In this document: one piece after another, positions 27,291 through 36,520 of the stretch
Numbering within the stretch: the first letter of the stretch is position 1
Layout: each line of letters begins with the position of its first letter
Assembly (NCBI GenBank): GCA_964195945.1
Contig: CAXMRC010000004.1
Span: 20,772 to 84,771 of the forward strand
Length of the DNA stretch: 64,000 nucleotides
Direction of reading: 5' to 3'
Source of the DNA: JAAETI01 sp964195945
Lineage (GTDB): Bacteria > Actinomycetota > Acidimicrobiia > Spongiisociales > UBA5794
Notes under the pieces: generated by a model
What the model was told of the DNA's origin: nothing
The model's database searches: none
Seen by the model: only the letters and a program-made list of their open reading frames with translations
Program-made: the position numbers and the translations under genes

Positions 27291-27560
27291 CTACTCGTCG
27301 CCTTCTTCAGCCGAGTCGTTTTCCTTGCGAAGATCCACGACGATGTTGGTGAGCTCCGCGATCGTCATCTGCTTGGCCCCGGTGGGAAGGTTGGCAGTCT
27401 GGCGCTGATATCTGGTGAGACCGGGCGCCAACACCGAAGTCGCCTTTGCTTCGGCGCCCCCCGACGGCTCCGGCTTCGTTGCCGACGCGATACGCTCAGC
27501 AAAACCCTTGATCTGCCCACCGTCACCACCACGGTGGCCCCGGAATCGTCGCAGCGCCAT
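27291..27560 (-). CDS. Small hydrophilic hypothetical protein
   Basis: 89 residues, basic at the N-terminus (ALRRFRGHRGG) and acidic at the end (KENDSAEEGDE), no membrane helix or signal peptide, no family recognised. AGGGAG sits 5 bases before the ATG. It lies convergent to zwf with 13 bases between stops and downstream of no obvious partner. Codon use looks like its neighbours. It could be a real small conserved protein; the low complexity keeps confidence moderate. Confidence 0.5.
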   Translation of the reverse strand: MALRRFRGHRGGDGGQIKGFAERIASATKPEPSGGAEAKATSVLAPGLTRYQRQTANLPTGAKQMTIAELTNIVVDLRKENDSAEEGDE

Positions 27561-27642
27561 TCAAACTCCCTCTTCGATACGAACAAGTTACATAAGAATA
27601 GATGATTGTCGTACAACGGTCGGCACAAAACAGGTCTACGCG

Positions 27643-28455
27643 CTAGTAAAGGTCGCGTAAGGCCGGCATCGGGATTCGTACCGCTTCATCCGCACCACGG
27701 ATGTTGGCGAACCACTTGTGAAGCTCGTGGTCGCCGCCGCGATGCTCGGCAAGCGCCAGCCGATAGCCCTCTTCTGCAGCAATCGCCGGAGGCGCGGTCT
27801 CACTAATGATCCTGCCCAGTCCGTCGATGGCGAGTCCCCAGCCCTTGAGAATGAACAGGTTCTGCGGGCTAACGCGGAACCCCTTTAGAAAGACCTCTGC
27901 GGCGTCTAGGTATGCAGCAGGTGACGATTCCGCATCAAGCCTGTACGCCCTTTCAAGGTGCGCCCAACCCCGGCCGACGTAGGCATCGACTACGCCTTTC
28001 TTGGTTTGGGTAGCGACGGCGAACCTGAGTGCCGCCTCTTCAAGAAAGGGAATCGCAGTGCCGTCGGGTGCGGACATCGCCCTCTTCATCGCAATCTCAC
28101 CCGCGAGGAGATTCGCCGCAAAACTACCGGGCCGAAGCTTGACGGCATCTCCAGCCTTTTCGGCCGCCTCAGCAAGAAGATCGTCTGCAAACAGTCCTGC
28201 GCTACGCGCCTGCAGCACGAGGTCCGAGGCTTCGCTCACAAACACATCGTGAGTCATCTTGCTAGACAACATTGAGCTTTCGGCGTCGATCGCGAACACA
28301 GGTTCGTGATCAACACCAGACAGGTTCGACAGCGGCTGTTGCGGCGGAAGGGCGGCGCGGCGTGCCACGATCTTCGGGAGCACCTCCGTGAAGAACACCC
28401 AGCCAAGGGTGATCAACGTTCCGGTGACGAGAGTACCAACCAACCAATTACCCAC
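27643..28455 (-). CDS. Membrane-anchored TPR-like protein
   Basis: 270 residues from a GTG at 28455 with GGAGG 8 bases upstream; the longer frame from 28524 has no such signal. A single N-terminal helix (about 3-25, NWLVGTLVTGTLITLGWVFF) anchors a mostly helical domain with Ala-rich TPR-like repeats (FAANLLAGEIAMKRAM, AYVGRGWAHLERAYRL, FLKGFRVSPQNLFILKGWGL). I do not recognise the family. It is alone on the minus strand, divergent from the M20 peptidase gene. Confidence 0.7.
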   Translation of the reverse strand: MGNWLVGTLVTGTLITLGWVFFTEVLPKIVARRAALPPQQPLSNLSGVDHEPVFAIDAESSMLSSKMTHDVFVSEASDLVLQARSAGLFADDLLAEAAEKAGDAVKLRPGSFAANLLAGEIAMKRAMSAPDGTAIPFLEEAALRFAVATQTKKGVVDAYVGRGWAHLERAYRLDAESSPAAYLDAAEVFLKGFRVSPQNLFILKGWGLAIDGLGRIISETAPPAIAAEEGYRLALAEHRGGDHELHKWFANIRGADEAVRIPMPALRDLY

Positions 28456-28634
28456 TGCACACACCTCCGTGTCTTCCACGGTACTAAATCTCAACGTCGG
28501 CTCGGTGCTCGAGGAACAACACACCTAGTCGCCTGTTCAACAATGCCAGTTTCAGCTCATCGGCATCACCGTGACCATCCACTTTGTCGCAGGGACGAGC
28601 CACCACGGCATTTGCTCAACAGTCTCCTAGTCTC

Positions 28635-29975
28635 ATGTCTATGCATGACGACCTCAGAGAAGCAGTTGACAGGCTGATGCCCTCACTTCGTGAGGACCTC
28701 GACGCCCTGGTGAGAATCCCCTCCGTAAGCGCTCCCGGCTATGACCCAGCCCAGGTCAGAAGATCTGCTGAGTTCACCGCGGAATTGCTCCGCAGCGCCG
28801 GATTCGACCATGTTCGTACCCTAGAAATCGAAGGCGCCCATCCAGCGGTCTACGCCCAAATCCCGGCCCCACAAGGTGCGCCGACCGTTCTGCTTTATGC
28901 GCACCACGACGTTCAACCGCCAGGGCCGACCGACGAGTGGGAGACCGAGGCCTTCGAGCCCTTCCTACGCGACGGTCGTGTCTTCGGTCGTGGCACCAGC
29001 GATGACAAGGCGGGCATCATCGTTCACGCTGGTGCCATCCTCGCCCTCGATGGCAAACCCCCAGTCGGCGTCAAGGTTCTCGTGGAGGGCGAAGAAGAAA
29101 TCGGGTCGACCCACCTCGGTGAGTTCCTCGAGACGTACCAGGAACTGCTGGCGGCTGAGGTGATCGTCATTGCAGATGCAGGCAATTGGGCGGTCGGTAC
29201 GCCCACATTGACAACTTCGCTGCGCGGTCTCGTGGATTGCATTGTCGAGGTGAGAACACTGAAGTATGCCGTTCACAGCGGCAGTTTCGGCGGAGCTATC
29301 CCAGACGCGATCACGACATTGGCCAGGCTGTTGGCGACGCTCCATGACGAGAACGGCGAGGTTGCCGTGGCTGGCCTTGTGTCGGGCGATGATCCTTCGC
29401 TGGACCTGACCGAGGCCGAGCTGCGCGCACAGGCGGACCCGGTGCCGGGGATCGAGCTGTTGGGCTCAGGGTCGATCACGTCGCGCTTGTGGACGAAACC
29501 CGCGATATCGATTCTGGCAATCGACGCTCCCCCGCTGTCTGAAGCAATAAACCAATTGGTCCCGGTTGCACGCGCCAAGGTCAGCCTCCGTATCGCACCC
29601 GGCGACGACCCGGTAGCCGCGATGGACGCACTGGCAGCCCACCTCGAGGGCAACATTGAGTGGGGCGCAGAGGTGATCGTGACCAGGGGCGCCGCAGGCG
29701 AAGCGTTCGCACTCGACACCAGCGGGGCCATCTATGACGTTTTCCGGAGTGCTTTCGCTGCGGCATGGGGAGCGGAGACCCAGGAGATGGGAGAGGGCGG
29801 CTCTATCCCCTTCGTTGCGGATTTCGCCGAGCGTTTTCCGAACGCCACGATCTTGCTCACCGGTGTTGCCGACCCGACCAGTCGCGCCCACGGACCAAAC
29901 GAGAGCCAGGATATCGGCGAGTTGCGCAACGGCATCCTGGCGGAAGCTATCGCACTACGACTTCTTGGAACCTGA
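28635..29975 (+). CDS. M20-family metallopeptidase (dipeptidase)
   Basis: 446 residues from the ATG at 28635; an ATG two codons later is possible. Zinc and catalytic residues are in place: first metal His in LLYAHHDVQ (His90 or His91), bridging Asp in GRGTSDDKAG, the general base pair in VEGEEEIGS, and a late metal His in AHGPNES. It belongs to the M20 group of dinuclear zinc exopeptidases that includes CNDP-type dipeptidases (about 440-470 residues). Cytoplasmic, no signal peptide. The upstream 179 bases separate it from the divergent TPR gene. Confidence 0.93.
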   Translation: MSMHDDLREAVDRLMPSLREDLDALVRIPSVSAPGYDPAQVRRSAEFTAELLRSAGFDHVRTLEIEGAHPAVYAQIPAPQGAPTVLLYAHHDVQPPGPTDEWETEAFEPFLRDGRVFGRGTSDDKAGIIVHAGAILALDGKPPVGVKVLVEGEEEIGSTHLGEFLETYQELLAAEVIVIADAGNWAVGTPTLTTSLRGLVDCIVEVRTLKYAVHSGSFGGAIPDAITTLARLLATLHDENGEVAVAGLVSGDDPSLDLTEAELRAQADPVPGIELLGSGSITSRLWTKPAISILAIDAPPLSEAINQLVPVARAKVSLRIAPGDDPVAAMDALAAHLEGNIEWGAEVIVTRGAAGEAFALDTSGAIYDVFRSAFAAAWGAETQEMGEGGSIPFVADFAERFPNATILLTGVADPTSRAHGPNESQDIGELRNGILAEAIALRLLGT

Positions 29976-29986
29976 ACGTAGCTTCT

Positions 29987-31018
29987 ATGTATTCTCCCCT
30001 GGGGCGTAGGCTCCGCAACGTGGCCATATCGAAACACATATTGGTTGTGGTTGCCGTTGCGCTGGTTGCCGCGGCTTGTGCCGTCAATGACCCGGCTCCC
30101 ACAACGGCAGCGAATCTGACAACATTCGCGGCCGTCACAACATCAGCGCCACCGACTACTCAACTGACGACGCCTGCAACGTTGGCCCCGTCGCCGCCCG
30201 CGGGTCTATGTCGGTCATACAACGAACCCATCGCGGTCGGCACCGTCGCCAACAACGAGGTAACCGAAACCTCGGGTATCGCTGTTTCCAACACTTACCC
30301 AGGCACCATCTGGATGCACAACGACTCCGGGGGCGGAGCCAATGTATATGCAACCACCATCGACGGCGTCGACATGGGAACCTTCGAGATCGATGCTCCC
30401 GCCTTCGATTGGGAGGATATGGCGATCGGCCCTGGGCCCGAACCGGGGATCGACTATCTCTATCTTGGCGATATCGGAGACAATCTCCACTTCCGTGGAG
30501 CCATTACCGTTTACCGGATCGCCGAACCCGTCCCCAACCCCGCCGGCGGTACCACGGCAAACGTGGCTCGGTTCGACCTCGCCTACCCCGACCCCGGCTT
30601 TGACTCCGAATCGTTGTTCGTCGATCCAATAACGGGCGATCTGCTCGTCATCACCAAGCCGTCGTCGGGGGAACCCGCCCTCATCTTCCGAGCTCCCGCC
30701 GGCGCCCTCAGCGAGGAAACCACGACCGATCTGATCCCGGTCGGGGCCTTTCCACTCGAGAGTGGTGTGTTCGTGACGGCCGCAGACATCGATCGAACCG
30801 GCAGCGTCATTGTGTTTCGTGGCTACAACGAGGTCTGGTTATGGGAGCGACTCGATATCGATTTCACGGAGACGTTCGCCGCTGAACCGTGCAGAACCCC
30901 ATCCACTGCCGAGGTACAGGGCGAGGCGATCGCATTTGTGCCAGATGGCTACTCCTACTTCACGATCTCCGAAGGCACGAACCCGGACATAAACCTGGTC
31001 ACCAGTATCTTCGACTAA
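29987..31018 (+). CDS. Secreted lipoprotein, predicted beta-propeller
   Basis: 343 residues from the ATG at 29987; a GTG at 30020 is an alternative. A lipoprotein signal ends in LVAAAC, followed by a Thr/Pro-rich tether. The main domain begins ETSGIAVSNTYPGTIWMHND and contains DWEDMAIGPGP and DYLYLGDIGDN, a pattern I know from uncharacterised actinobacterial secreted proteins with a propeller-like fold. The two Asp-rich blade loops suggest metal or sugar binding. It follows the M20 gene by 11 bases and may be co-transcribed; it is convergent with the acyltransferase gene. Confidence 0.75.
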   Translation: MYSPLGRRLRNVAISKHILVVVAVALVAAACAVNDPAPTTAANLTTFAAVTTSAPPTTQLTTPATLAPSPPAGLCRSYNEPIAVGTVANNEVTETSGIAVSNTYPGTIWMHNDSGGGANVYATTIDGVDMGTFEIDAPAFDWEDMAIGPGPEPGIDYLYLGDIGDNLHFRGAITVYRIAEPVPNPAGGTTANVARFDLAYPDPGFDSESLFVDPITGDLLVITKPSSGEPALIFRAPAGALSEETTTDLIPVGAFPLESGVFVTAADIDRTGSVIVFRGYNEVWLWERLDIDFTETFAAEPCRTPSTAEVQGEAIAFVPDGYSYFTISEGTNPDINLVTSIFD

Positions 31019-31037
31019 GACCGCGATCCCCCTGGAA

Positions 31038-31772
31038 CTACTTCGCCCGTGGTCGCCACACCGTAGGGTCGTCGTTGGGAGGAACGATCTGCTTGATGGG
31101 CTTGGCGGGGACCCCTCCGACCACTGTGAAATCGGGTACGTCCCTGGTCACGACCGAATTCGCGCCAACGATGCAGCGCTCCCCAATGCTCACACCCGCC
31201 ATAACGACTGCGTTGTAACCGAGCACCGTGTTGGGCCCAACCGCAACCGGCTTGCCCTGCCTACCAGAGATCGCGATTGGCTGGGTGAAATCTTCGAATG
31301 GGTGGGTGTGAGTTTCGATGGTCACGCCGGCCGCCACCATCGTATAAGCCCCAATTCTGAGCGACGCTCGATCGTCGAGCATGACATAGCGGTTCAGCAG
31401 CGCACCCTCACCAAGCTCAATGTTGCCACCAACGTTGAACAGCACATTGTGATGGATGATGACATTGTCGCCACAGCTCTTGAAGATGCGTTTGGCCAGG
31501 ATGCGACGGAGCGGAACGGCAAACCCCTGCAGCATCGCGGCTGGGGTCTTGTCGAACATACGCCAGAACATTGTGTAGAACACGGTCGGCTCTGGTTCAG
31601 ACTGTTTGGCTCCCCCCTTGAATGGATCGACGGGAACATGGAAGTCGCCGGTCGTATGGAACTGATCGACCAGCTGCATCGTCGAGGAAAGGAACGCCGG
31701 AGCCTTGCCGATCAATTCGTCGGTCGCTATCAGCTCTGCAAATTCGTCGAGTAGGTCTTGTTCGTGGCTCAC
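31038..31772 (-). CDS. Left-handed beta-helix acyltransferase
   Basis: 244 residues. An N-terminal helical region (1-95) precedes hexapeptide repeats from about 100 (VIIHHNVLF, NIELGEGALLN, VAVGPNTVLGYNAVVMAGVSIGERCIVGANSVV) and the end GGVPAKPIKQI, the hallmark of the Maa/NodL/WbbJ acetyltransferase group. The likely catalytic His is in ETHTHPF. It would O-acetylate a sugar or glycolipid from acetyl-CoA. The glycosyltransferase gene lies 13 bases upstream on the same strand, so a surface glycan role is probable. Confidence 0.88.
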   Translation of the reverse strand: MSHEQDLLDEFAELIATDELIGKAPAFLSSTMQLVDQFHTTGDFHVPVDPFKGGAKQSEPEPTVFYTMFWRMFDKTPAAMLQGFAVPLRRILAKRIFKSCGDNVIIHHNVLFNVGGNIELGEGALLNRYVMLDDRASLRIGAYTMVAAGVTIETHTHPFEDFTQPIAISGRQGKPVAVGPNTVLGYNAVVMAGVSIGERCIVGANSVVTRDVPDFTVVGGVPAKPIKQIVPPNDDPTVWRPRAK

Positions 31773-31785
31773 AACAGCTCCTTCC

Positions 31786-32526
31786 TCATCGACTGTCCGC
31801 GGTCTGGTCAGCAGCGGACCGCGACTCTCGGGTCTTGCTGATGATGGTTGTTGCGTACTGACGAATTACCCGGGCGCGCCCAATCATCGGCCCTCCGTCC
31901 GCCGACATCTTCGACGTACCCGGTCCGTATATCCTCCCGATCGCCACCTCGACAACAGTCAAACCGCATCGATGCGCATCGAACAGAACCTCGAGTTCGC
32001 CCTCATACCTAGCTCCACATAACTCGACCCGATCAAGAGCATCACGAGTGAACGCCCGGAATCCACAGTACGGGTCGGTAAAGCGAGTGCCGAGGATACG
32101 ACTCAAGATCGCAATGGTGCCCGACCGGACGATGTACCGATTGAGCGGCGTGCTACCCCGGCGCGTATCCGCGGCGTAGCGAGAGCCGACCACAATATCG
32201 GCCTCGCCACGTTGCAATGGAGTGACTAGTCGCGGCAGATCTTCCGGGCTGTGCTGACCATCGGCGTCCATGAAGACGGCGAAGTCGAATGCCAGATCTT
32301 CGAGTACTTCAAGGGCGGCGCGTATCGCGGTTCCCTTGCCGCGGTTGGGGTGGAGATCCAGCACCGGAACACCAAATCGTCTGGCAACCTCAACCGTGGC
32401 ATCGGTGGAGCCGTCCGATACGACCAGGGGGACGATATCGTGGTCGGCGACAACGGTGGGCAGGCGCGGCAGCAGAGTCTCCAGCGCCATCGCTTCATCA
32501 AATGCTGGTATTACCAGTCTGATCAT
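31786..32526 (-). CDS. Family 2 glycosyltransferase (DPM-like)
   Basis: 246 residues from the ATG at 32526, with GGAGGGAG upstream; an ATG seven codons earlier is out of reach of that site. GT-A fold: VIPAFDEAMALETLL, nucleotide-binding VVSDGSTDAT, catalytic metal motif DADGQHSPED, and GSRYAADTRRGSTPLNRY plus DPYCGFRAF, all as in polyprenyl-phosphate mannose or glucose synthases and related enzymes. No membrane domain. Together with the following acyltransferase it probably builds a modified lipid-linked sugar. Confidence 0.9.
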   Translation of the reverse strand: MIRLVIPAFDEAMALETLLPRLPTVVADHDIVPLVVSDGSTDATVEVARRFGVPVLDLHPNRGKGTAIRAALEVLEDLAFDFAVFMDADGQHSPEDLPRLVTPLQRGEADIVVGSRYAADTRRGSTPLNRYIVRSGTIAILSRILGTRFTDPYCGFRAFTRDALDRVELCGARYEGELEVLFDAHRCGLTVVEVAIGRIYGPGTSKMSADGGPMIGRARVIRQYATTIISKTRESRSAADQTADSR

Positions 32527-32645
32527 CGGCTCTCCCTCCGATCCCAACCTTGCGGGCTAAAGCGGCAACGGCAAAGCCACCGAGAGAATAGGCAGACACC
32601 GATGTGATTCTCAGGGAAACGGGCGGCTGGAGGTGCGCCAATCCC

Positions 32646-33236
32646 CTAGCGGGGTAATTTGGTGCGCTTGAACTCGTTGAGGTTCGTCCACTCGATAAGT
32701 TCCACGATGCGCTCGATTTCGTCGGGTCGATGACGTTCCATGCTTCGCACAAACACGGCCTCGTCTCCGACGATGAACGTTGGAACACCGAACACGCCCC
32801 ATTCGCTCACGGCTTCGTGATGCTCATCGGCCAGACTCTGCAAAGCGCTCCCCGAGGCGACCTCGGCGATGACAGCCTCCGCGTCGAGACCGACCCCGCC
32901 CGCCACAGCCCGCAGCTCGGACTCATCCCCGATATCGACACCCCGCCCGTGCCGGGCATCAAACAGTGCGGTGTGAAACTGGAGGAATTGGTCCGGCCAA
33001 TTGTCGCGAACTGCTATTCCCCAAAGGAGGGCAAGCACGCCCCGGGTTCCTTGCGCGTCGAGGGGACAATCCCACACGTTCTGCTCGGAATCTTCAACCT
33101 TGGTTTGCGAAAGCGAGAAGGGACGGAAAGTGACATCCCAATCGGCGCCGGCATGGAGACCCTCGACGACAGCCTCATTGGCGTTCCGCGCAAACGGACA
33201 CAGATAGTCAAAGGTGATGGCGAAGGGTGCGGTCAT
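32646..33236 (-). CDS. DsbA-like thioredoxin-fold protein (FrnE/HCCA isomerase group)
   Basis: 196 residues from the ATG at 33236; the longer frame to 33392 has no ribosome binding site. The fold is DsbA-like: FDYLCPFARNANEA at the N-terminus, a helical insertion, and GVFGVPTFIVGDEAVF with the cis-Pro. The active-site Cys is followed by Pro-Phe-Ala, so it is CxxA-like rather than CxxC: a monothiol, typical of the 2-hydroxychromene-2-carboxylate isomerase/FrnE-like group rather than a dithiol oxidase. Cytoplasmic; no signal peptide. Function not assigned. Confidence 0.8.
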   Translation of the reverse strand: MTAPFAITFDYLCPFARNANEAVVEGLHAGADWDVTFRPFSLSQTKVEDSEQNVWDCPLDAQGTRGVLALLWGIAVRDNWPDQFLQFHTALFDARHGRGVDIGDESELRAVAGGVGLDAEAVIAEVASGSALQSLADEHHEAVSEWGVFGVPTFIVGDEAVFVRSMERHRPDEIERIVELIEWTNLNEFKRTKLPR

Positions 33237-33329
33237 TGGGTTCCTTGTCGGTATGGCGACGGACCCTATCAGGTCACTATTTGAATAGGTGACGTCATCG
33301 ACACTCCGCGTGGTCGGTACTCTCGTGCC

Positions 33330-34775
33330 ATGGCAAGGAGAGAGATCCACGGCGCGGTACGTCCGCTGACGGTTGAGCCATCGACGCCGCAAACAATGCG
33401 ACGGTTGCCTATTGCAGTCGCCATAGCCTTTGTTGTCATAGGGGCCAGCGGCGGGTATCTACTCGGTTCGCCGACCGACACCGCGAACGCAGCTGCGCCG
33501 ACCGACACCGCCGCACCCGAAGCAACACCGACGGCACCGCCAACGCTTGCGCACTACAACTGGCTGAAGCAGCGGCCAGCTGAGGCCGGACAAACTGCGT
33601 GGGCCGTTTCGACCGTTGTGGGGATTGAGGAGTATCTCTATCTATTGGTGTCCGACGATGCCGAGGCCCGGTCGGGCCGCGTTCTGTGGAGATCGTCCGA
33701 TGGTGAGGTCTGGGACCTGATCCAGTTGAATTTCGGCTCGGAGGTCATCGTCACCGATCTCGACGTATACGAAGGCGCACTCATGCTCTCCGGGTGGAAT
33801 GGCAACGCTGCCACCGTCTGGCGATCCCAGTCGCTTCTGAATGGAGCGGATCCGGTGTGGACCTCAGTTGCCCTTCCCGCCGGCTCCCCCTGGATTGGGG
33901 ACCTTGTCAGAGAGTCTTCAGTCGTAAACGCGGAAGTCAACGGCAGCAGCGAAGTCGTGGTTGTAGCGGACATGCAACTCGACATCACCCGGTCCCTGCT
34001 CGGGCTTTCTGGAGACAGCTCGGTCACCAGTCTGTTGGAGTATCAAGAGCTTCCCGACATCGCTGTTGCCGATTCACGGGTGTGGATGAAGATCGTTTCC
34101 CCCAATGGCGCTAAAACCATTCACACGGAAGATATCCCGCCCACGATCAAGATGACAAGGGTGGCCGGCCATTACGGCACCGATGTTGCGGGATTGCAGG
34201 CGGGGGCGCTATGGGCTTCGAGCGACGGAGCGCATTTCGAAGCTGTCGACTTGGCCGACCTTCCTGTGCTGCCTTCGCCACAGGCATTCGAGGATATCTT
34301 CGTGAGCACCGTTGCCGATACCTCGGGAATGCATCAACTATGGCGTACGGCGAACGGTGCTTCGTGGACGCCGAGTACTTGGGTTCCCCCAACAGGATGC
34401 GGCGATTGGGAAGGCCTTGCCATTGGTCATCCGGGCCTACTAGTGACAAGCGACGACTTCGGCACAATATGCCGGACGGGGAACGGAACCGATTGGGACG
34501 TCCGCCTGTCGGCCTCGACCAAGGTCTCTTCGGCATCCGCAGTCTGGATCGAGGGCGGTACGGACGGATATCTTGCGGTGGCAAGGAACTCGCTGGAACA
34601 AGCAGTCCTCACCTCTACCGACGGATTCCACTGGAACCGCGTGGAATCATCACCGGACATCCTGGGCATCCGTACCTTCTTGATCGGGGAGAGACTGGTG
34701 ACCATCGCCCGCCCTGTCGGAAGCGCACGGCCGCGGCCACTGGTTGTATGGGTTGGAGAGGCCACTGACCAATGA
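33330..34775 (+). CDS. Membrane-anchored Asp-box repeat protein A
   Basis: 481 residues. Short cytoplasmic N-terminus, one membrane helix (about 26-46, LPIAVAIAFVVIGASGGYLL), an Ala/Thr/Pro linker, then an extracellular domain with repeated Asp-box-like motifs: WRSSDGEVWD, ALWASSDGAHFE, WRTANGASW, LTSTDGFHWN. Asp boxes mark blades of sialidase-type beta-propellers, but no catalytic Arg triad is evident, so a binding or scaffold role is more likely than a hydrolase. The stop overlaps the ATG of a paralogue as ATGA. Confidence 0.75.
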   Translation: MARREIHGAVRPLTVEPSTPQTMRRLPIAVAIAFVVIGASGGYLLGSPTDTANAAAPTDTAAPEATPTAPPTLAHYNWLKQRPAEAGQTAWAVSTVVGIEEYLYLLVSDDAEARSGRVLWRSSDGEVWDLIQLNFGSEVIVTDLDVYEGALMLSGWNGNAATVWRSQSLLNGADPVWTSVALPAGSPWIGDLVRESSVVNAEVNGSSEVVVVADMQLDITRSLLGLSGDSSVTSLLEYQELPDIAVADSRVWMKIVSPNGAKTIHTEDIPPTIKMTRVAGHYGTDVAGLQAGALWASSDGAHFEAVDLADLPVLPSPQAFEDIFVSTVADTSGMHQLWRTANGASWTPSTWVPPTGCGDWEGLAIGHPGLLVTSDDFGTICRTGNGTDWDVRLSASTKVSSASAVWIEGGTDGYLAVARNSLEQAVLTSTDGFHWNRVESSPDILGIRTFLIGERLVTIARPVGSARPRPLVVWVGEATDQ

Positions 34776-36313
34776 CCACCGACCCGAACCCCGCCGACGC
34801 CTACTCCCGACCACCGGCCGGTAGGGCCGCGAGGCGAGTGGGTCCGGTCAATCGACACACCGGAGAGCCACCGCGACCTCCGCAACTCGCCATCGCCGCC
34901 GTTCTGCTCGCCATCGGCGGCATGCTGGGTTGGGGAGCTGCGTCTCTAGGCGAACCCGCTACATCAAACTCAACCTCTGCTGTGAACCAATCTGACTCCT
35001 CGCAAGATGACGGTTTCACCGCAACGCCTGCGTCAATATCGACAGTGACTTGGACAGAAGCAGCAACGGTTCCGCCGGTCCCGGTTGGCATGGAGTACGC
35101 CGGGTTCTCCGCCGCCGTCGAAATCGGCGACACGATCTACCTCGTCGTCAACTATTTCAACCAGCCGACTGCGCACACCAGCAGTGAACTGTGGAGCTCT
35201 AGCGACGGTCTCACCTGGAAAGCCGACAAGCTCGAGCTAGGAGACGACACCGCCACCGTCGAGCTCGCCGCCTTTGGCAACTCTCTGCTGCTCACTGCGA
35301 CTACTGAAGCTGGCATAGGACTCTGGAGATCGGTATCCAATCGCGCCCTTGACGGCACCTCATGGACCCGTATCCCCATGACGATCCCCTCCGAGCTGTC
35401 CACTGGGTCCTGGGCCACTGTAGTCAATCAGGACAACGAAATTGTCACGATGATGATCGGCAACTTCGAGATCTCCGAATCAGTTCTCCAACCCTATCTA
35501 CCCGTTGGGACGGAGTTGGATGACCCGCGATTCGAGTACCAGGGTACCGAATTCCTCTACGGACTCGAGGGCAACGACACGATTCAAATCCTCGCCGAGC
35601 CGCCGGAGGTCTTCGTCGGAAACGGCAACGCTTGGATACGTCTGCTGACGCTGGATGGTGAGGAGGTATTGCAGACAATTCCGCTACCGGAAGGTGGCTA
35701 CCCGCTCGACGCTACTCCGAGCCTGGCCAGCATTCCCGTCGCGTTGATGTGGAGGTCAGAGGACGGAACCAGCTTTCTCCCGGTCACCGGACGGAACGCC
35801 TTACCCCAGGGCCGCTTCTTACCCCAACCGTGGGGCAATGGGTTTGTTGCCGCGGTCTACCAGCGTCCCGACTCGTCTGCGACCAACGAGAACGTGACGA
35901 TGTGGACTTCACACTCAGGCAGGGCATGGCAGCCGGAGTGGCTCCAGCCGCCACGGCAATGTTCACCGTTCTTCTTTGCCGCGAGCGGTGAACGAATCCA
36001 CCTCACCGGCGACGACGGGGCGCAATGCGTGCGAGACCTCGACGGGGAATGGATCATCCTCGATCAACCGAGCACCGTGGCCTCTGTAGTGGGCGGCGGT
36101 GCTGGATTCATCGGCTATCCCGACTCTTTCGAATACGACAAGGCCTTGTTTTCGCCTGATGGTGTCTTCTGGGGCGACGTCACGATCCCAGCGAGCCAAC
36201 CGTATCCGACGCTGCTGATCCTCCAAGACAGGCTCCTGGCGCTTTCGGTGAATCAACCCGGCCCTGGTATCGCGACACGGATCGATGTGTGGATTGGCGA
36301 TATTGGGCCATAA
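34772..36313 (+). CDS. Membrane-anchored Asp-box repeat protein B
   Basis: 513 residues, a diverged duplicate of the preceding gene and translationally coupled to it by ATGA. An N-terminal cytoplasmic stretch (1-40) is followed by one membrane helix (about 43-62, LAIAAVLLAIGGMLGWGAAS), a Ser/Thr linker and an extracellular domain with the same repeats: LWSSSDGLTWK, LWRSVSNRALDGTSWT, MWRSEDGTSF, MWTSHSGRAWQ, and a Cys pair (QCSPFF, QCVRDL) matching Cys residues at the equivalent place in protein A (GCGDW, ICRTG), perhaps a disulfide. Function unknown; the two may form a heterodimeric propeller complex. Confidence 0.75.
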   Translation: MTTDPNPADAYSRPPAGRAARRVGPVNRHTGEPPRPPQLAIAAVLLAIGGMLGWGAASLGEPATSNSTSAVNQSDSSQDDGFTATPASISTVTWTEAATVPPVPVGMEYAGFSAAVEIGDTIYLVVNYFNQPTAHTSSELWSSSDGLTWKADKLELGDDTATVELAAFGNSLLLTATTEAGIGLWRSVSNRALDGTSWTRIPMTIPSELSTGSWATVVNQDNEIVTMMIGNFEISESVLQPYLPVGTELDDPRFEYQGTEFLYGLEGNDTIQILAEPPEVFVGNGNAWIRLLTLDGEEVLQTIPLPEGGYPLDATPSLASIPVALMWRSEDGTSFLPVTGRNALPQGRFLPQPWGNGFVAAVYQRPDSSATNENVTMWTSHSGRAWQPEWLQPPRQCSPFFFAASGERIHLTGDDGAQCVRDLDGEWIILDQPSTVASVVGGGAGFIGYPDSFEYDKALFSPDGVFWGDVTIPASQPYPTLLILQDRLLALSVNQPGPGIATRIDVWIGDIGP

Positions 36314-36347
36314 CGTCTGGCGACCAACGTTTGGCCGAGAAAAGGAG

Positions 36348-36380
36348 GCGAGGGTCACCGCGCCCTCCGGTGACCCTCGC
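36348..36380 (+). terminator. Hairpin after Asp-box gene pair
   Basis: Perfect 13-bp stem GCGAGGGTCACCG / CGGTGACCCTCGC with a 7-base loop, 35 bases after the stop of Asp-box protein B. No T tract follows, so it is a GC-rich terminator-like or RNA-stabilising hairpin. The remaining bases up to 36520 should hold the promoter of the NYN gene. Confidence 0.5.
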
Positions 36381-36520
36381 TCATGCTCCCCTCCCGTGAA
36401 CATCGCTCGGCCACCTGACGAGCTGCAAGGAACCTAGCAACATCCGATTGTTCCATGTCGGGGAGAACACAGCCTCTTTGGGCAGAGCCGGAACCCTTCG
36501 AGTGGGCTACCCTCGCTGTC

